In this document: positions 7,263 through 14,822 of the stretch, piece by piece
Layout: each line of letters begins with the position of its first letter
Numbering within the stretch: position 1 is the stretch's first letter
The notes under the pieces: generated by a model
The model's database searches: none
The model's input: the letters and a program-made list of their open reading frames with translations, nothing else
Told to the model about the DNA's origin: nothing
DNA from: DATHGT01 sp035317605
GTDB taxonomy: Bacteria; Methylomirabilota; Methylomirabilia; Rokubacteriales; CSP1-6
Direction: 5' to 3'
NCBI GenBank assembly: GCA_035317605.1
Contig: DATHGT010000167.1
Span: 1 to 26,846, forward strand
Length of the DNA stretch: 26,846 bases
Position numbers and translations under genes: made by a program

Positions 7263-8324
7263 GTGACCGCCCTCACGCAAGCCGTGATCCTCGCCGGGGG
7301 CCAGGGCACCCGGCTGCGGCCCCTCACCCTCGCGCGCGCCAAGCCGGTGGTTCCGCTGCTCAACCGTCCGTTCCTCGCCTATCAGCTCTCGCTGCTGCGG
7401 CAGCACGGCGTCACCGACGTGATCCTCTCGTGCTCGTACCGGGTGGAAGACGTGGAGCGGGCGCTCGGCGATGGCCGCGACCTCGGCGTGCGCTTGCGCT
7501 ACGTGGTCGAGAAGGAGCCGCTCGGCACCGGCGGCGGCGTCCGCAACGCGGCCGACCTCACATCGGGCAGCGTGTTCGTGCTGAACGGCGACGTGCTCTG
7601 CGACGTCGACCTCACGGCCATGCGCCGCTTTCACGAATCCCGCGGCTCGCGCACGACGATCTACCTGGCGCCGGTGGAGGACCCCCGCGCCTACGGGCTC
7701 GTGGAGACCGACGCCCGGGGTCGCATCGAGCGGTTCCGGGAAAAGCCGGGGCCGGACGAGACGATCACGACCAACCTGATCAACGCCGGGGTCTATTTGC
7801 TCGACGCGGCGCTGCTCCGGCGCATGCCGCCCGATCGCCCGGTCTCGATCGAGCGTGAGTTCTTTCCCGTGCTGATCGCCGACGGCGTCCCGTGCTTCGG
7901 CTGGGCCCCCGAGACCTACTGGCGAGACATCGGTAACCCCGCCGCCTATCTCGCCGCCCAGCTCGACCTGTTGCACGAGCGCGTGAAGACTCCGCTCGCC
8001 CCGCCCGGCGCCCGTTACCAGGAAAGCTGGGTCGGCCGCGGGACCGACGTTCCGCCCGGGGTGCGACTGATCGGCCCGTCGCTGATCGGTGAAGACGTCG
8101 TCCTCGGCGACGGGGCTCAGATCGGCCCCCTCGCCGTCATCGGCGACGGCTGCGCGATCGCCCCCAACGCCCGCATCGAACGCTCCGTCCTCTGGGAGCG
8201 CGTCCACGTCGGAGTCCACGCGGTCATCGAAGACTCGGTCATCGGCGCCGACGCCCGCATCGCCGGCCACGCCGTCGTGGGTCCGGGCGCCGTTCTCGAA
8301 TCCGGCGCCACCGTTTCCGCCTGA
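7263..8324 (+). CDS. Sugar-phosphate nucleotidyltransferase with left-handed beta-helix tail
   Basis: A 353-residue NDP-sugar pyrophosphorylase that makes an activated sugar from a sugar-1-phosphate and an NTP. The nucleotide-binding signature AVILAGGQGTRLRPLT is at 7-22, a conserved Lys follows at 27 (AKPVVPLLNRPF), EPLGTGGGVRNA is at 85-96, and the metal-binding Asp110 is in LNGDVLCDVD. From about residue 255 the chain has hexapeptide-type isoleucine/valine repeats (IGPSLIGEDVVLGDGAQIG and following), a left-handed beta-helix as in GDP-mannose pyrophosphorylases and GlmU-like enzymes. Whether the sugar is mannose or glucose and the nucleotide GTP, UTP or dTTP is not settled; GDP-mannose-type is the best guess. 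The start is GTG 7263. It closes the nucleotide-sugar cluster. Confidence 0.88.
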   Translation: MTALTQAVILAGGQGTRLRPLTLARAKPVVPLLNRPFLAYQLSLLRQHGVTDVILSCSYRVEDVERALGDGRDLGVRLRYVVEKEPLGTGGGVRNAADLTSGSVFVLNGDVLCDVDLTAMRRFHESRGSRTTIYLAPVEDPRAYGLVETDARGRIERFREKPGPDETITTNLINAGVYLLDAALLRRMPPDRPVSIEREFFPVLIADGVPCFGWAPETYWRDIGNPAAYLAAQLDLLHERVKTPLAPPGARYQESWVGRGTDVPPGVRLIGPSLIGEDVVLGDGAQIGPLAVIGDGCAIAPNARIERSVLWERVHVGVHAVIEDSVIGADARIAGHAVVGPGAVLESGATVSA

Positions 8325-8329
8325 TCGAG

Positions 8330-8352
8330 CCCTCTTCCGAGGGTGTTAGACT
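8330..8352 (+). promoter_or_regulatory. Small hairpin followed by extended -10 promoter of lepA
   Basis: CCCTC-TTCC-GAGGG (8330-8343) forms a 5-bp stem five bases after the preceding stop. It is directly followed by TGTTAGACT (8344-8352), an extended -10 (TGN-TAGACT). ATG 8359 lies six bases after the -10, so transcription would start at or next to the start codon. No Shine-Dalgarno sequence is present. Confidence 0.45.
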
Positions 8353-8358
8353 TAGCCG

Positions 8359-10149
8359 ATGACCCTCGCCCGGAACCGGAATTTCTCGATCGTCGCCCAC
8401 ATCGATCACGGCAAGTCGACGCTCGCCGACCGTCTGCTCTCGCTGACCGGCACCATGGACGCCAAGAAGGCCGTGGACCAGGTCCTCGACTCGATGGACC
8501 TCGAGCGGGAGCGGGGGATCACGATCAAGGCCCACACCGTGCGCCTGCTCTATCGTGCCCGCGACGGGCAGGAGTACACCCTGAACCTGATCGATACCCC
8601 GGGCCACGTCGATTTCTCGTACGAGGTCTCGCGGGCGCTGGCCGCGTGCGAGGGCGCCTTGCTCATCGTCGACTCGGCCCAGGGCATCGAGGCCCAGACC
8701 CTGGCCAACTACTACCTGGCCGCCGACGCCAACCTCGCCATCGTGCCCATCATCAACAAGATCGATCTGCCCGCGGCCGACGTCGAGGGCACGCGCACGC
8801 AGATCACCGAGCTGCTGGATCTCGACGGCGACGAGGCCCTGGCCATCTCCGCCAAGCACGGCACCGGCGTGCCGGAGGTGCTGGAAGCGATCGTCGCGCG
8901 CATCCCGCCGCCGAAGGGCGACGCCGACGCGCCGCTCAAGGCCCTGGTCTTCGACTCGTTCTACGACTCCTATCAGGGCGTGGTCATCTACGTGCGGCTG
9001 TTCGAGGGCCGGGTGCGGGCCGGCGCCCGGATCCTGCTCATGTCGAACGGCCGCGCCTACGACGTCCAGCAGGTGGGCGTCTTCTCGCCGGACATGCGGC
9101 CGGTGGAGGAGCTGTCGGCGGGGCAGGTCGGCTTCATCACCGCGTCCATCAAGCGCGTGGCCGACGCCAAGACCGGCGAGACCATCACGGAGGCCCTGCG
9201 GCCCACCGCCGAGGCCTTCCCCGGCTACCGCGACGCCAAGCCGATGGTGTTCGCCGGCCTGTATCCGATCGAGGCCACCGAGTACGAGGCCCTGCGCGAC
9301 GCCCTCGAGAAGCTGCGCCTCAACGACCCGGCCTTCACCTATGAGCCCGAGACCTCACTCGCCCTCGGCTACGGGTTCCGCTGCGGCTTCCTCGGCATGC
9401 TGCACATGGAGATCGTGCAGGAGCGGCTCGAGCGGGAGTTCGACCTCGCGCTGATCGTCACCGCCCCCAGCGTGCAGTACAAGGTGCTGACCACCGCGGG
9501 CGAGCTGCTCGACATCGACAACCCCAGTAAGCTGCCCACGCCCGACCGCATCGAGCAGATGGAGGAGCCGTACGTGCGCTCCTCGGTCTACGTGCCGACC
9601 GAGTTCATGACCGCCGTCTACAACCTGGCCGGGGAAAAGCGCGGCGAGCACAAGTCGCTCGAGTACCTCGGCAAGCGCGTGCACATCCGCTTCGACTTCC
9701 CGCTCGCCGAGATCGTGGTGGACTTCTACGACAAGCTGAAGTCGATCTCGAAGGGCTACGCCTCGTTCGACTACGAGCTCTCCGACTTCCGGGCCTCGGA
9801 CCTGGTCAAGCTCGACATCCTGCTCAACGGCGACCCCGTCGACGCGCTCAGCATGATCGTCCACCGCGACAAGGCCTACGAGAAGGGCAAGGCCCTGGCC
9901 GAGAAGCTGCGCAAGGTGATTCCGCGCCAGCTCTACGAGGTGGCCATCCAGGCCGCCATCGGCAGCCGGGTGATCGCCCGCGAGACCGTCAAGGCCATGG
10001 GCAAGAACGTCACCGCCAAGTGCTACGGCGGCGACATCACCCGCAAGCGCAAGCTGCTCGAGAAACAGAAGGAGGGAAAGAAACGGATGAAGCAGGTCGG
10101 CCGCGTGGAAGTCCCGCAGGAAGCGTTCTTGACGGTTCTCCGGAGCTGA
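8359..10149 (+). CDS. lepA: Elongation factor 4 (LepA), ribosome back-translocase GTPase
   Basis: Translational GTPase of 596 residues, close to the 599 of E. coli LepA. G-domain motifs are visible: AHIDHGKST (13-21), RERGITIK, DTPGHVDFSYE and NKIDLP. The LepA-specific C-terminal domain ends with the conserved basic stretch RKRKLLEKQKEGKKRMKQVG, which separates it from EF-G, TypA and IF2. The factor acts on stalled or mistranslocated ribosomes. It is followed five bases later by lepB, the classical lepA-lepB order of Proteobacteria and relatives. Confidence 0.98.
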   Translation: MTLARNRNFSIVAHIDHGKSTLADRLLSLTGTMDAKKAVDQVLDSMDLERERGITIKAHTVRLLYRARDGQEYTLNLIDTPGHVDFSYEVSRALAACEGALLIVDSAQGIEAQTLANYYLAADANLAIVPIINKIDLPAADVEGTRTQITELLDLDGDEALAISAKHGTGVPEVLEAIVARIPPPKGDADAPLKALVFDSFYDSYQGVVIYVRLFEGRVRAGARILLMSNGRAYDVQQVGVFSPDMRPVEELSAGQVGFITASIKRVADAKTGETITEALRPTAEAFPGYRDAKPMVFAGLYPIEATEYEALRDALEKLRLNDPAFTYEPETSLALGYGFRCGFLGMLHMEIVQERLEREFDLALIVTAPSVQYKVLTTAGELLDIDNPSKLPTPDRIEQMEEPYVRSSVYVPTEFMTAVYNLAGEKRGEHKSLEYLGKRVHIRFDFPLAEIVVDFYDKLKSISKGYASFDYELSDFRASDLVKLDILLNGDPVDALSMIVHRDKAYEKGKALAEKLRKVIPRQLYEVAIQAAIGSRVIARETVKAMGKNVTAKCYGGDITRKRKLLEKQKEGKKRMKQVGRVEVPQEAFLTVLRS

Positions 10150-10154
10150 GCGCG

Positions 10155-10832
10155 ATGGACGTCCAGGAAGACGCGCGGAAGGCCGATCCCGTGGTCGACG
10201 TGCCGGCGCGGAGCGTCCGGCGGCGGAAGTCGCTGGTCCGCGAGTACGGCGAGGCGATCGTCATCGCCATCCTGCTCGCCCTGGTCATCCGCACCCTGGT
10301 CGTCCAGGCCTTCACGATTCCGTCCGGCTCGATGATGGACACGCTCCTGGTCGGCGACTACATCCTGGTCAACAAGTTCCTGTACGGCCCCGAGGTGCCG
10401 TTCACGGAGCTGCGACTGCCCGGCCTGCGCGATCCCCACCGCGGCGACATCATCGTCTTCAAGTATCCGCAGGACGAGAAGCGCGACTTCATCAAGCGCA
10501 TCATCGGCACCCCCGGCGACGCCGTGCAGGTGCGGGGCGACGACGTCTACGTCAACGGGCTGCGGCTCGGCGAGCCGTACACCAAGCACACGAGCCCGGC
10601 CGGCCACGTGGGGCAGGCCTACTGCGGGTACGCGTACGGGTGCGAGCCGACCAAGGTCCCCACCGACTCCTACTTCGTGATGGGCGACAACCGCGACAAC
10701 TCCCAGGACAGCCGCTACTGGGGCTTCGTCCGGCGCGACAAGATCAAGGGCAAGGCCTTCCTGATCTATTGGTCGTGGGACAGCGACCGCCACTGGCTGC
10801 GCTGGTGGCGCCTGGGCAACTACATCCCGTGA
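10155..10832 (+). CDS. lepB: Signal peptidase I
   Basis: Membrane-bound serine/lysine protease that removes signal peptides from secreted proteins. The 225 residues have one N-terminal membrane anchor (about 33-52) after a basic stretch (RRRK). Catalytic Ser59 lies in IPSGSMMDTL and the general base Lys114 in DFIKRIIGTPGD; box E, GDNRDNSQDSRYWG, is at 178-190. ATG 10155 gives a compact N-terminus; readings that begin earlier run into lepA. It lies immediately after lepA and overlaps the next gene by four bases. Its likely clients in this window include the DUF4390 protein and the IPTL-CTERM repeat protein. Confidence 0.96.
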   Translation: MDVQEDARKADPVVDVPARSVRRRKSLVREYGEAIVIAILLALVIRTLVVQAFTIPSGSMMDTLLVGDYILVNKFLYGPEVPFTELRLPGLRDPHRGDIIVFKYPQDEKRDFIKRIIGTPGDAVQVRGDDVYVNGLRLGEPYTKHTSPAGHVGQAYCGYAYGCEPTKVPTDSYFVMGDNRDNSQDSRYWGFVRRDKIKGKAFLIYWSWDSDRHWLRWWRLGNYIP

Positions 10833-12025
10833 CTCCGGAGGGGGCTTCGGCCCCCGTGTCGTCTCCGCTCGCCGTCCTGGCCGACGTCTCCCCCTCCCAT
10901 TCGACCCTCGGCGTGTACGTGCACGTCCCGTTCTGTACGCGGCGGTGCGAGTATTGCTCGTTCAACACGGCGCCGGTCGACGATCGCCACGTCGTGTCTC
11001 GATATCTGACGGCGCTGGGACGCGAGATCGAGCTGCTCGGCGCGGCGCCCTGGGCGCGGACGGCGGCGGTGGAGACCGTCTTCCTGGGGGGCGGCACGCC
11101 GTCGCTGCTCGAGGTGGGCCAGATGGAGGCGGTGCTGGGGGCGCTCCGGCGGGCGTTCACCGTGGACGCGGACGCCGAAGTGACCGTCGAATGCAATCCC
11201 GAGAGCGTCACCCGCGCGAAGCTCGCGGGGTATCGCGAGGCCGGGGTGAATCGGATCAGTCTCGGCGTGCAGTCGCTCGACGACGCGATCCTGCCGGCCA
11301 TCGGCCGGTTGCACACGGCGGCCGAGGCCCGCGCCGCGTTCGAGGCCGCGCGCGCCGCCGGCTTCTCCAACGTCAGCGTGGATCTCATCTACGGGCTGCC
11401 CGCGCTCACGGCCGAGAGCTGGCGCGCGACGGTGGACGGCGTGCTGGCCTGGGAGCCCGAGCACGTCTCGGCCTACGGTCTCACCCTGGATCCCGGCAGC
11501 ATCTGGGGGTCGAGCGGCGTGAACGGATTGCCGGGCGAGGACGCGGTCATCGGTCACTACTGGACGATGGCCGAGCGCGCCCGCGCCCACGGCTACGAAC
11601 ACTACGAGGTCTCGAACTACGCGCGCCCCGCCGCGCGCTCCCGCCACAACCAGATCTACTGGCGCCGCCGCGAATACCTGGCCTGCGGCCCCGGCGCGGC
11701 CGGCTTCCTCGCCGACGTCCGCTACACCAACGTCAAGCCCGTCGCCCGCTACACCCAGCTTCTCGAGGACGGCCGTCTCCCGCTCGACACCTGGGAGCGC
11801 CTCACGCCCCATCAGGTCCTCGCCGAATCCCTGATCCTCGCCCTCCGCACCGCCGACGGCATCGATTCCACGCGACTCGACACCCGGGCCGCCAACGATC
11901 CCGCGCTCGCCCGCCGCCTCGCCGCCTGGCGCAACGAGGGCCTGCTGATCGACGACGGACCAAGATCTCGACTCACCGAATCCGGCTTCCTCATCTCCGA
12001 CTCTCTCTTCGTGGATCTCCTCTGA
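10829..12025 (+). CDS. hemW: Heme chaperone HemW (radical SAM, coproporphyrinogen-III oxidase-like)
   Basis: Radical SAM protein of about 398 residues. The iron-sulfur motif is CTRRCEYCSF, with Cys36, Cys40 and Cys43. The pattern CxxxCxxC followed by Phe fits HemW, a heme chaperone, rather than the true oxidase HemN, which has a further Cys. Further motifs are FLGGGTPS, the downstream ECNPE, NRISLGVQSLDD and a C-terminal HemN-like domain. GTG 10829 overlaps the lepB stop (GTGA) and is preferred for consistency with other couplings in the window. GTG 10856, just after a UUCG hairpin, is an alternative that would shorten the protein by nine residues. Confidence 0.92.
   Translation: MTPEGASAPVSSPLAVLADVSPSHSTLGVYVHVPFCTRRCEYCSFNTAPVDDRHVVSRYLTALGREIELLGAAPWARTAAVETVFLGGGTPSLLEVGQMEAVLGALRRAFTVDADAEVTVECNPESVTRAKLAGYREAGVNRISLGVQSLDDAILPAIGRLHTAAEARAAFEAARAAGFSNVSVDLIYGLPALTAESWRATVDGVLAWEPEHVSAYGLTLDPGSIWGSSGVNGLPGEDAVIGHYWTMAERARAHGYEHYEVSNYARPAARSRHNQIYWRRREYLACGPGAAGFLADVRYTNVKPVARYTQLLEDGRLPLDTWERLTPHQVLAESLILALRTADGIDSTRLDTRAANDPALARRLAAWRNEGLLIDDGPRSRLTESGFLISDSLFVDLL
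10840..10855 (+). other. Very stable C(UUCG)G tetraloop hairpin at the lepB-hemW junction
   Basis: GGGGGC-TTCG-GCCCCC is a perfect 6-bp GC stem closed by the exceptionally stable C(UUCG)G tetraloop. It lies 7 bases after the lepB stop, between a GGAGG (10837-10841, partly in the stem) and GTG 10856. No T-run follows, so it is not a classical terminator. It could modulate translation or mRNA stability. Confidence 0.6.
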
Positions 12026-12048
12026 CCTCACCCTCCTCCCCCAGCGCC

Positions 12049-12081
12049 TTGACTTGGGCGGGGCGGGGTTGCTAGAAGCAA
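12049..12081 (+). promoter_or_regulatory. hrcA promoter with overlapping palindrome
   Basis: TTGACT (12049-12054) and TAGAAG (12073-12078) are separated by 18 bases, and the -10 is preceded by TG plus one base (TGCTAGAAG), an extended form. The -10 lies inside a perfect short palindrome TTGCT-AGA-AGCAA (12069-12081). ATG 12085 follows the -10 by six bases, so the transcript would be leaderless. The palindrome is a possible autoregulatory operator; it does not match the classical CIRCE sequence. Confidence 0.6.
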
Positions 12082-12084
12082 TCG

Positions 12085-13107
12085 ATGGACCCGCGCCACC
12101 GAGAAGTCCTGATCGCGCTGATCCGGGAGTACATCGACTCCGCCCAGCCCGTCGGCTCCCGCATCCTGGCCAAGCGCTACTTCAAGAACCTGTCCCCGGC
12201 GACCATTCGCAACGCGATGGCCGACCTGGAGGACATGGGATACCTCGCGCAGCCGCACACCAGCGCCGGCCGCGTCCCCACCGACCAGGCGTATCGCTTC
12301 TACGTGGAGTCGTTCCCGCCGCCCTCGGCGCAGAGCGCGCGCGCCGGCGAGCCGGCGCCGGCGCGGCGCGGGGCCATCGACAGCCTCATGGAGCGCACCT
12401 CCAGTCACCTGTCCACGGCCACCCGCATGACCGGCCTCCTGCTCGCGCCGCCGCTCAAGCGGACCACGCTCACCCGCGTCGAGCTGATGCCGCTCGGCGA
12501 GGATCGAGCGCTCGCCGTGCTGGTGACCGAGTCCGGCTGGATCACCGCCCACGCGATCACGCTGGATCCGCCGCTGGCCGCCGACGAGGTGCGCAAGATC
12601 GGCCGCGAGCTGACCCGGCGGTTCCAGGGGCGGACGGTCGAGGCCATCGTGGAGATGGAGGAGAGCCCCGACGACCCGCTCGACGCGCTGCACACGCGGG
12701 CGGGGGCGATCACCGAGCAGATCCTGACCCTCCTGCGCGGCCGCACGCTCTACGTCAGCGGCGCCATCAACATGCTGGATCACCCGGAGTTCTGGGACCT
12801 GGAGACCACGCGCACGCTGCTTCGCACCTTCGAGCAGAAGCAGCGGCTGGCCGACCTCATGGCCGCGCTGGCCGAGGAGGCGGGGGTGCGGGTGACGATC
12901 GGCGAGGAGAACCCCTACGCCGAGATGCGCGAGTGCACGCTGATCACGTCGACCTACATGTTCCGCGACCAGGTCCTCGGCATCCTCGGCATCGTCGGCC
13001 CCCGCCGCCTGCCCTATCCCGACGTCATCAACGTGGTCGACGAGACCGCCCGCAACGTCACCGAAGCCCTCTCCCGTGTCCGCCAGGAGATCTACTTCCC
13101 CTCCTAG
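12085..13107 (+). CDS. hrcA: Heat-inducible transcription repressor HrcA
   Basis: Winged-helix repressor of class I heat-shock genes, 340 residues. The N-terminal DNA-binding domain shows the family signature: LIREYIDSAQPVGSRILAK, LSPATIRNAMADLEDMGYL, then HTSAGRVPTDQAYRFYV. The C-terminal GAF-like and dimerisation regions end with TSTYMFRDQVLGILGIVGP-type sequence and PYPDVINVVDETA. It sits in the usual hrcA-grpE-dnaJ order. dnaK is not in the window. No classical CIRCE element (TTAGCACTC-N9-GAGTGCTAA) is visible upstream of hrcA or grpE, although an inverted repeat with TAGCA/TGCTA outer ends overlaps the grpE promoter and may be the operator in this lineage. Confidence 0.96.
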   Translation: MDPRHREVLIALIREYIDSAQPVGSRILAKRYFKNLSPATIRNAMADLEDMGYLAQPHTSAGRVPTDQAYRFYVESFPPPSAQSARAGEPAPARRGAIDSLMERTSSHLSTATRMTGLLLAPPLKRTTLTRVELMPLGEDRALAVLVTESGWITAHAITLDPPLAADEVRKIGRELTRRFQGRTVEAIVEMEESPDDPLDALHTRAGAITEQILTLLRGRTLYVSGAINMLDHPEFWDLETTRTLLRTFEQKQRLADLMAALAEEAGVRVTIGEENPYAEMRECTLITSTYMFRDQVLGILGIVGPRRLPYPDVINVVDETARNVTEALSRVRQEIYFPS

Positions 13108-13140
13108 CAGCCCCGAGACGGCGGAGGGGGCTGCTATAAT
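13105..13140 (+). promoter_or_regulatory. 10-bp inverted repeat overlapping the grpE extended -10 promoter
   Basis: TAGCAGCCCC-N12-GGGGCTGCTA (13105-13136) begins with the hrcA stop codon and ends inside TGCTATAAT (13132-13140), a perfect extended -10. ATG of grpE is eight bases after the -10, giving an essentially leaderless mRNA. The repeat could be a terminator hairpin for hrcA, an operator for HrcA, or both; its outer TAGCA/TGCTA ends are shared with CIRCE but the inner sequence and spacing differ. Confidence 0.62.
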
Positions 13141-13148
13141 TCGACGCT

Positions 13149-13682
13149 ATGAGCGACGCGCCGGAGAAGAATGAGTTCACGCCGGAAGTGAACGGGCCGG
13201 CCGAGACGGCCTCGCCCGAGGTGGAAGACCTCAAGCGGCAGGTCGCGGAGAAGCAGGATCGGCTGCTGCGGGCGCTGGCCGAGGTCGACAACGTCAAGCG
13301 GCGCACCCAGCGCGAGCGCGAGGACTACGTCCGCTACGCCAACGAGGGCCTGGTGCGGGATCTGCTGCCCATCATCGACAACTTCGATCGCGCCCTCGAC
13401 GCCGCGCGCGCCAGCCAGGAGGCGGCCAAGGTCGTCGAAGGGGTGGCGCTCATCCAGCGTGAGCTGCTCAAGGTGCTGGAGCGGGTCGGGGTCACGCGCT
13501 ACTCGGCCGTCGGCGAACGGTTCGATCCCAATCGGCACGATGCGGCCGGACGAGTGGTCAGCACCAACCAGCCTCCGGACACGGTGGTGACGGATCTGAC
13601 GGCCGGGTATCTCCTCAACGGCCGCGTGCTGCGCCCCGCGCAGGTCCTGGTCGCCGCCGCCCCCGACGAAGACGCCGCCTAG
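13149..13682 (+). CDS. grpE: Nucleotide exchange factor GrpE
   Basis: Co-chaperone that releases ADP from DnaK. The 177 residues have a disordered acidic N-terminus, a long coiled-coil helix (about 24-75, with DLKRQVAEKQDRLLRALAEV and NVKRRTQRERED), and a C-terminal beta domain with the signature region from GERFDPNRHDAAG through VVTDLTAGYLLNGRVLRPA. It has no Shine-Dalgarno sequence; a TATAAT lies eight bases before ATG. dnaJ follows seven bases after the stop, so the two are probably co-transcribed. Confidence 0.96.
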   Translation: MSDAPEKNEFTPEVNGPAETASPEVEDLKRQVAEKQDRLLRALAEVDNVKRRTQREREDYVRYANEGLVRDLLPIIDNFDRALDAARASQEAAKVVEGVALIQRELLKVLERVGVTRYSAVGERFDPNRHDAAGRVVSTNQPPDTVVTDLTAGYLLNGRVLRPAQVLVAAAPDEDAA

Positions 13683-13689
13683 CCTCGGG

Positions 13690-14790
13690 ATGGCGCGCGA
13701 CTTCTACGAGGTGCTGGGGGTTCCGCGGGGAGCGGGCGACGCGGACATCAAGAAGGCGTACCGGCAGCTCGCCATGCAGCTTCATCCCGACCGCAATCCC
13801 GGCGACAAGGGCGCCGAGGATCGCTTCAAGTCCGTGAACGAGGCGTACACGGTCCTCTCCGATCCCGACAAGCGCGCGCACTACGACCGCTTCGGGACGG
13901 CGGGACCCGCCGCGGGCAGCGGCTTCGGCGACACCGGGTTCGGCACGATCTTCGAGGACCTCTTCGAGAACCTCTTCACGGGCGGCGGTGGCCGCGGCGG
14001 CCGGCGCTCGCGCGCGGTGCGCGGCGAGGATCTTCAGTACGAATTGAAGATCACGCTCGAAGAGGCGGCCAGCGGGCTCGAATCGAAGGTCCAGATCCCG
14101 CGGTTGGAAGCGTGCGGGCCCTGCGCGGGAAGCGGGGTGGAGCCCGGCAGCAAGCGCGTGACGTGCGAGACGTGCGGCGGCCGTGGTGAGGTGCGCCTGT
14201 CGCAAGGCTTCCTCACGGTGGCGCGGACGTGCCCGAAGTGCCGGGGCGAGGGTCAGCGGATCGAGACCCCGTGCAAGGCGTGCCGCGGCGAGGGACGACA
14301 GCGCGCCGAGCGTCTGCTGCAGGTCAAGATTCCCGCCGGCATCGAGGACGGCATGCAGATGCGGCTGAACGGCGAGGGCTCGGGCGGCCTCCTGGGCGGC
14401 CCATCAGGCGATCTCTACGTGCTCGTGCGCCTGCGCGAGCACGAGCTGTTCACGCGCGACGGCGCCGACCTCTACTGCGACCTGCCGGTGTCGTTCCCGC
14501 AGCTCGCCCTCGGCGCCGACGTGGAGGTTCCCGTGCTGGGCGGGGCCGCGAAGCTCAAGATCGCCCCCGGCAGCCAGCCGCATCAGATCGTACGGGTGCG
14601 CGGCAAGGGCATGCCCCATCTCCGCGGCCGCGGCCACGGCGACGCCTGCTATCGGCTCATCCTCGAAGTGCCGCAGAAGCTCAGCGCCAAGCAGCGCGAG
14701 ACCCTCGAGGCGTTCGACGTCGCTTCGAGAGAGCCCGCGGGCCCCCTGCTCGCCTCCTTCTTGGAGCGGATGAAGAAGCTCCTCGAGTAG
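13690..14790 (+). CDS. dnaJ: Chaperone protein DnaJ
   Basis: Hsp40 co-chaperone that stimulates DnaK ATPase, 366 residues. The J domain is at 4-68 with His32-Pro33-Asp34. A short Gly/Phe-rich linker follows (71-105) and is less extensive than in E. coli. Four CxxCxGxG zinc modules come next (Cys142/145, Cys159/162, Cys181/184, Cys195/198), then the two C-terminal substrate-binding domains. All zinc ligands are intact, making this type I DnaJ rather than CbpA. It sits between grpE and prmA. Confidence 0.97.
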   Translation: MARDFYEVLGVPRGAGDADIKKAYRQLAMQLHPDRNPGDKGAEDRFKSVNEAYTVLSDPDKRAHYDRFGTAGPAAGSGFGDTGFGTIFEDLFENLFTGGGGRGGRRSRAVRGEDLQYELKITLEEAASGLESKVQIPRLEACGPCAGSGVEPGSKRVTCETCGGRGEVRLSQGFLTVARTCPKCRGEGQRIETPCKACRGEGRQRAERLLQVKIPAGIEDGMQMRLNGEGSGGLLGGPSGDLYVLVRLREHELFTRDGADLYCDLPVSFPQLALGADVEVPVLGGAAKLKIAPGSQPHQIVRVRGKGMPHLRGRGHGDACYRLILEVPQKLSAKQRETLEAFDVASREPAGPLLASFLERMKKLLE

Positions 14791-14822
14791 TCCCGATCGA
14801 CCCCGAACGACATCGCCGACCG

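Noticed and set aside
12026..13148. Classical CIRCE element near hrcA or grpE
   Set aside because: Neither TTAGCACTC nor GAGTGCTAA is present; only the divergent inverted repeat at 13105-13136 was found.
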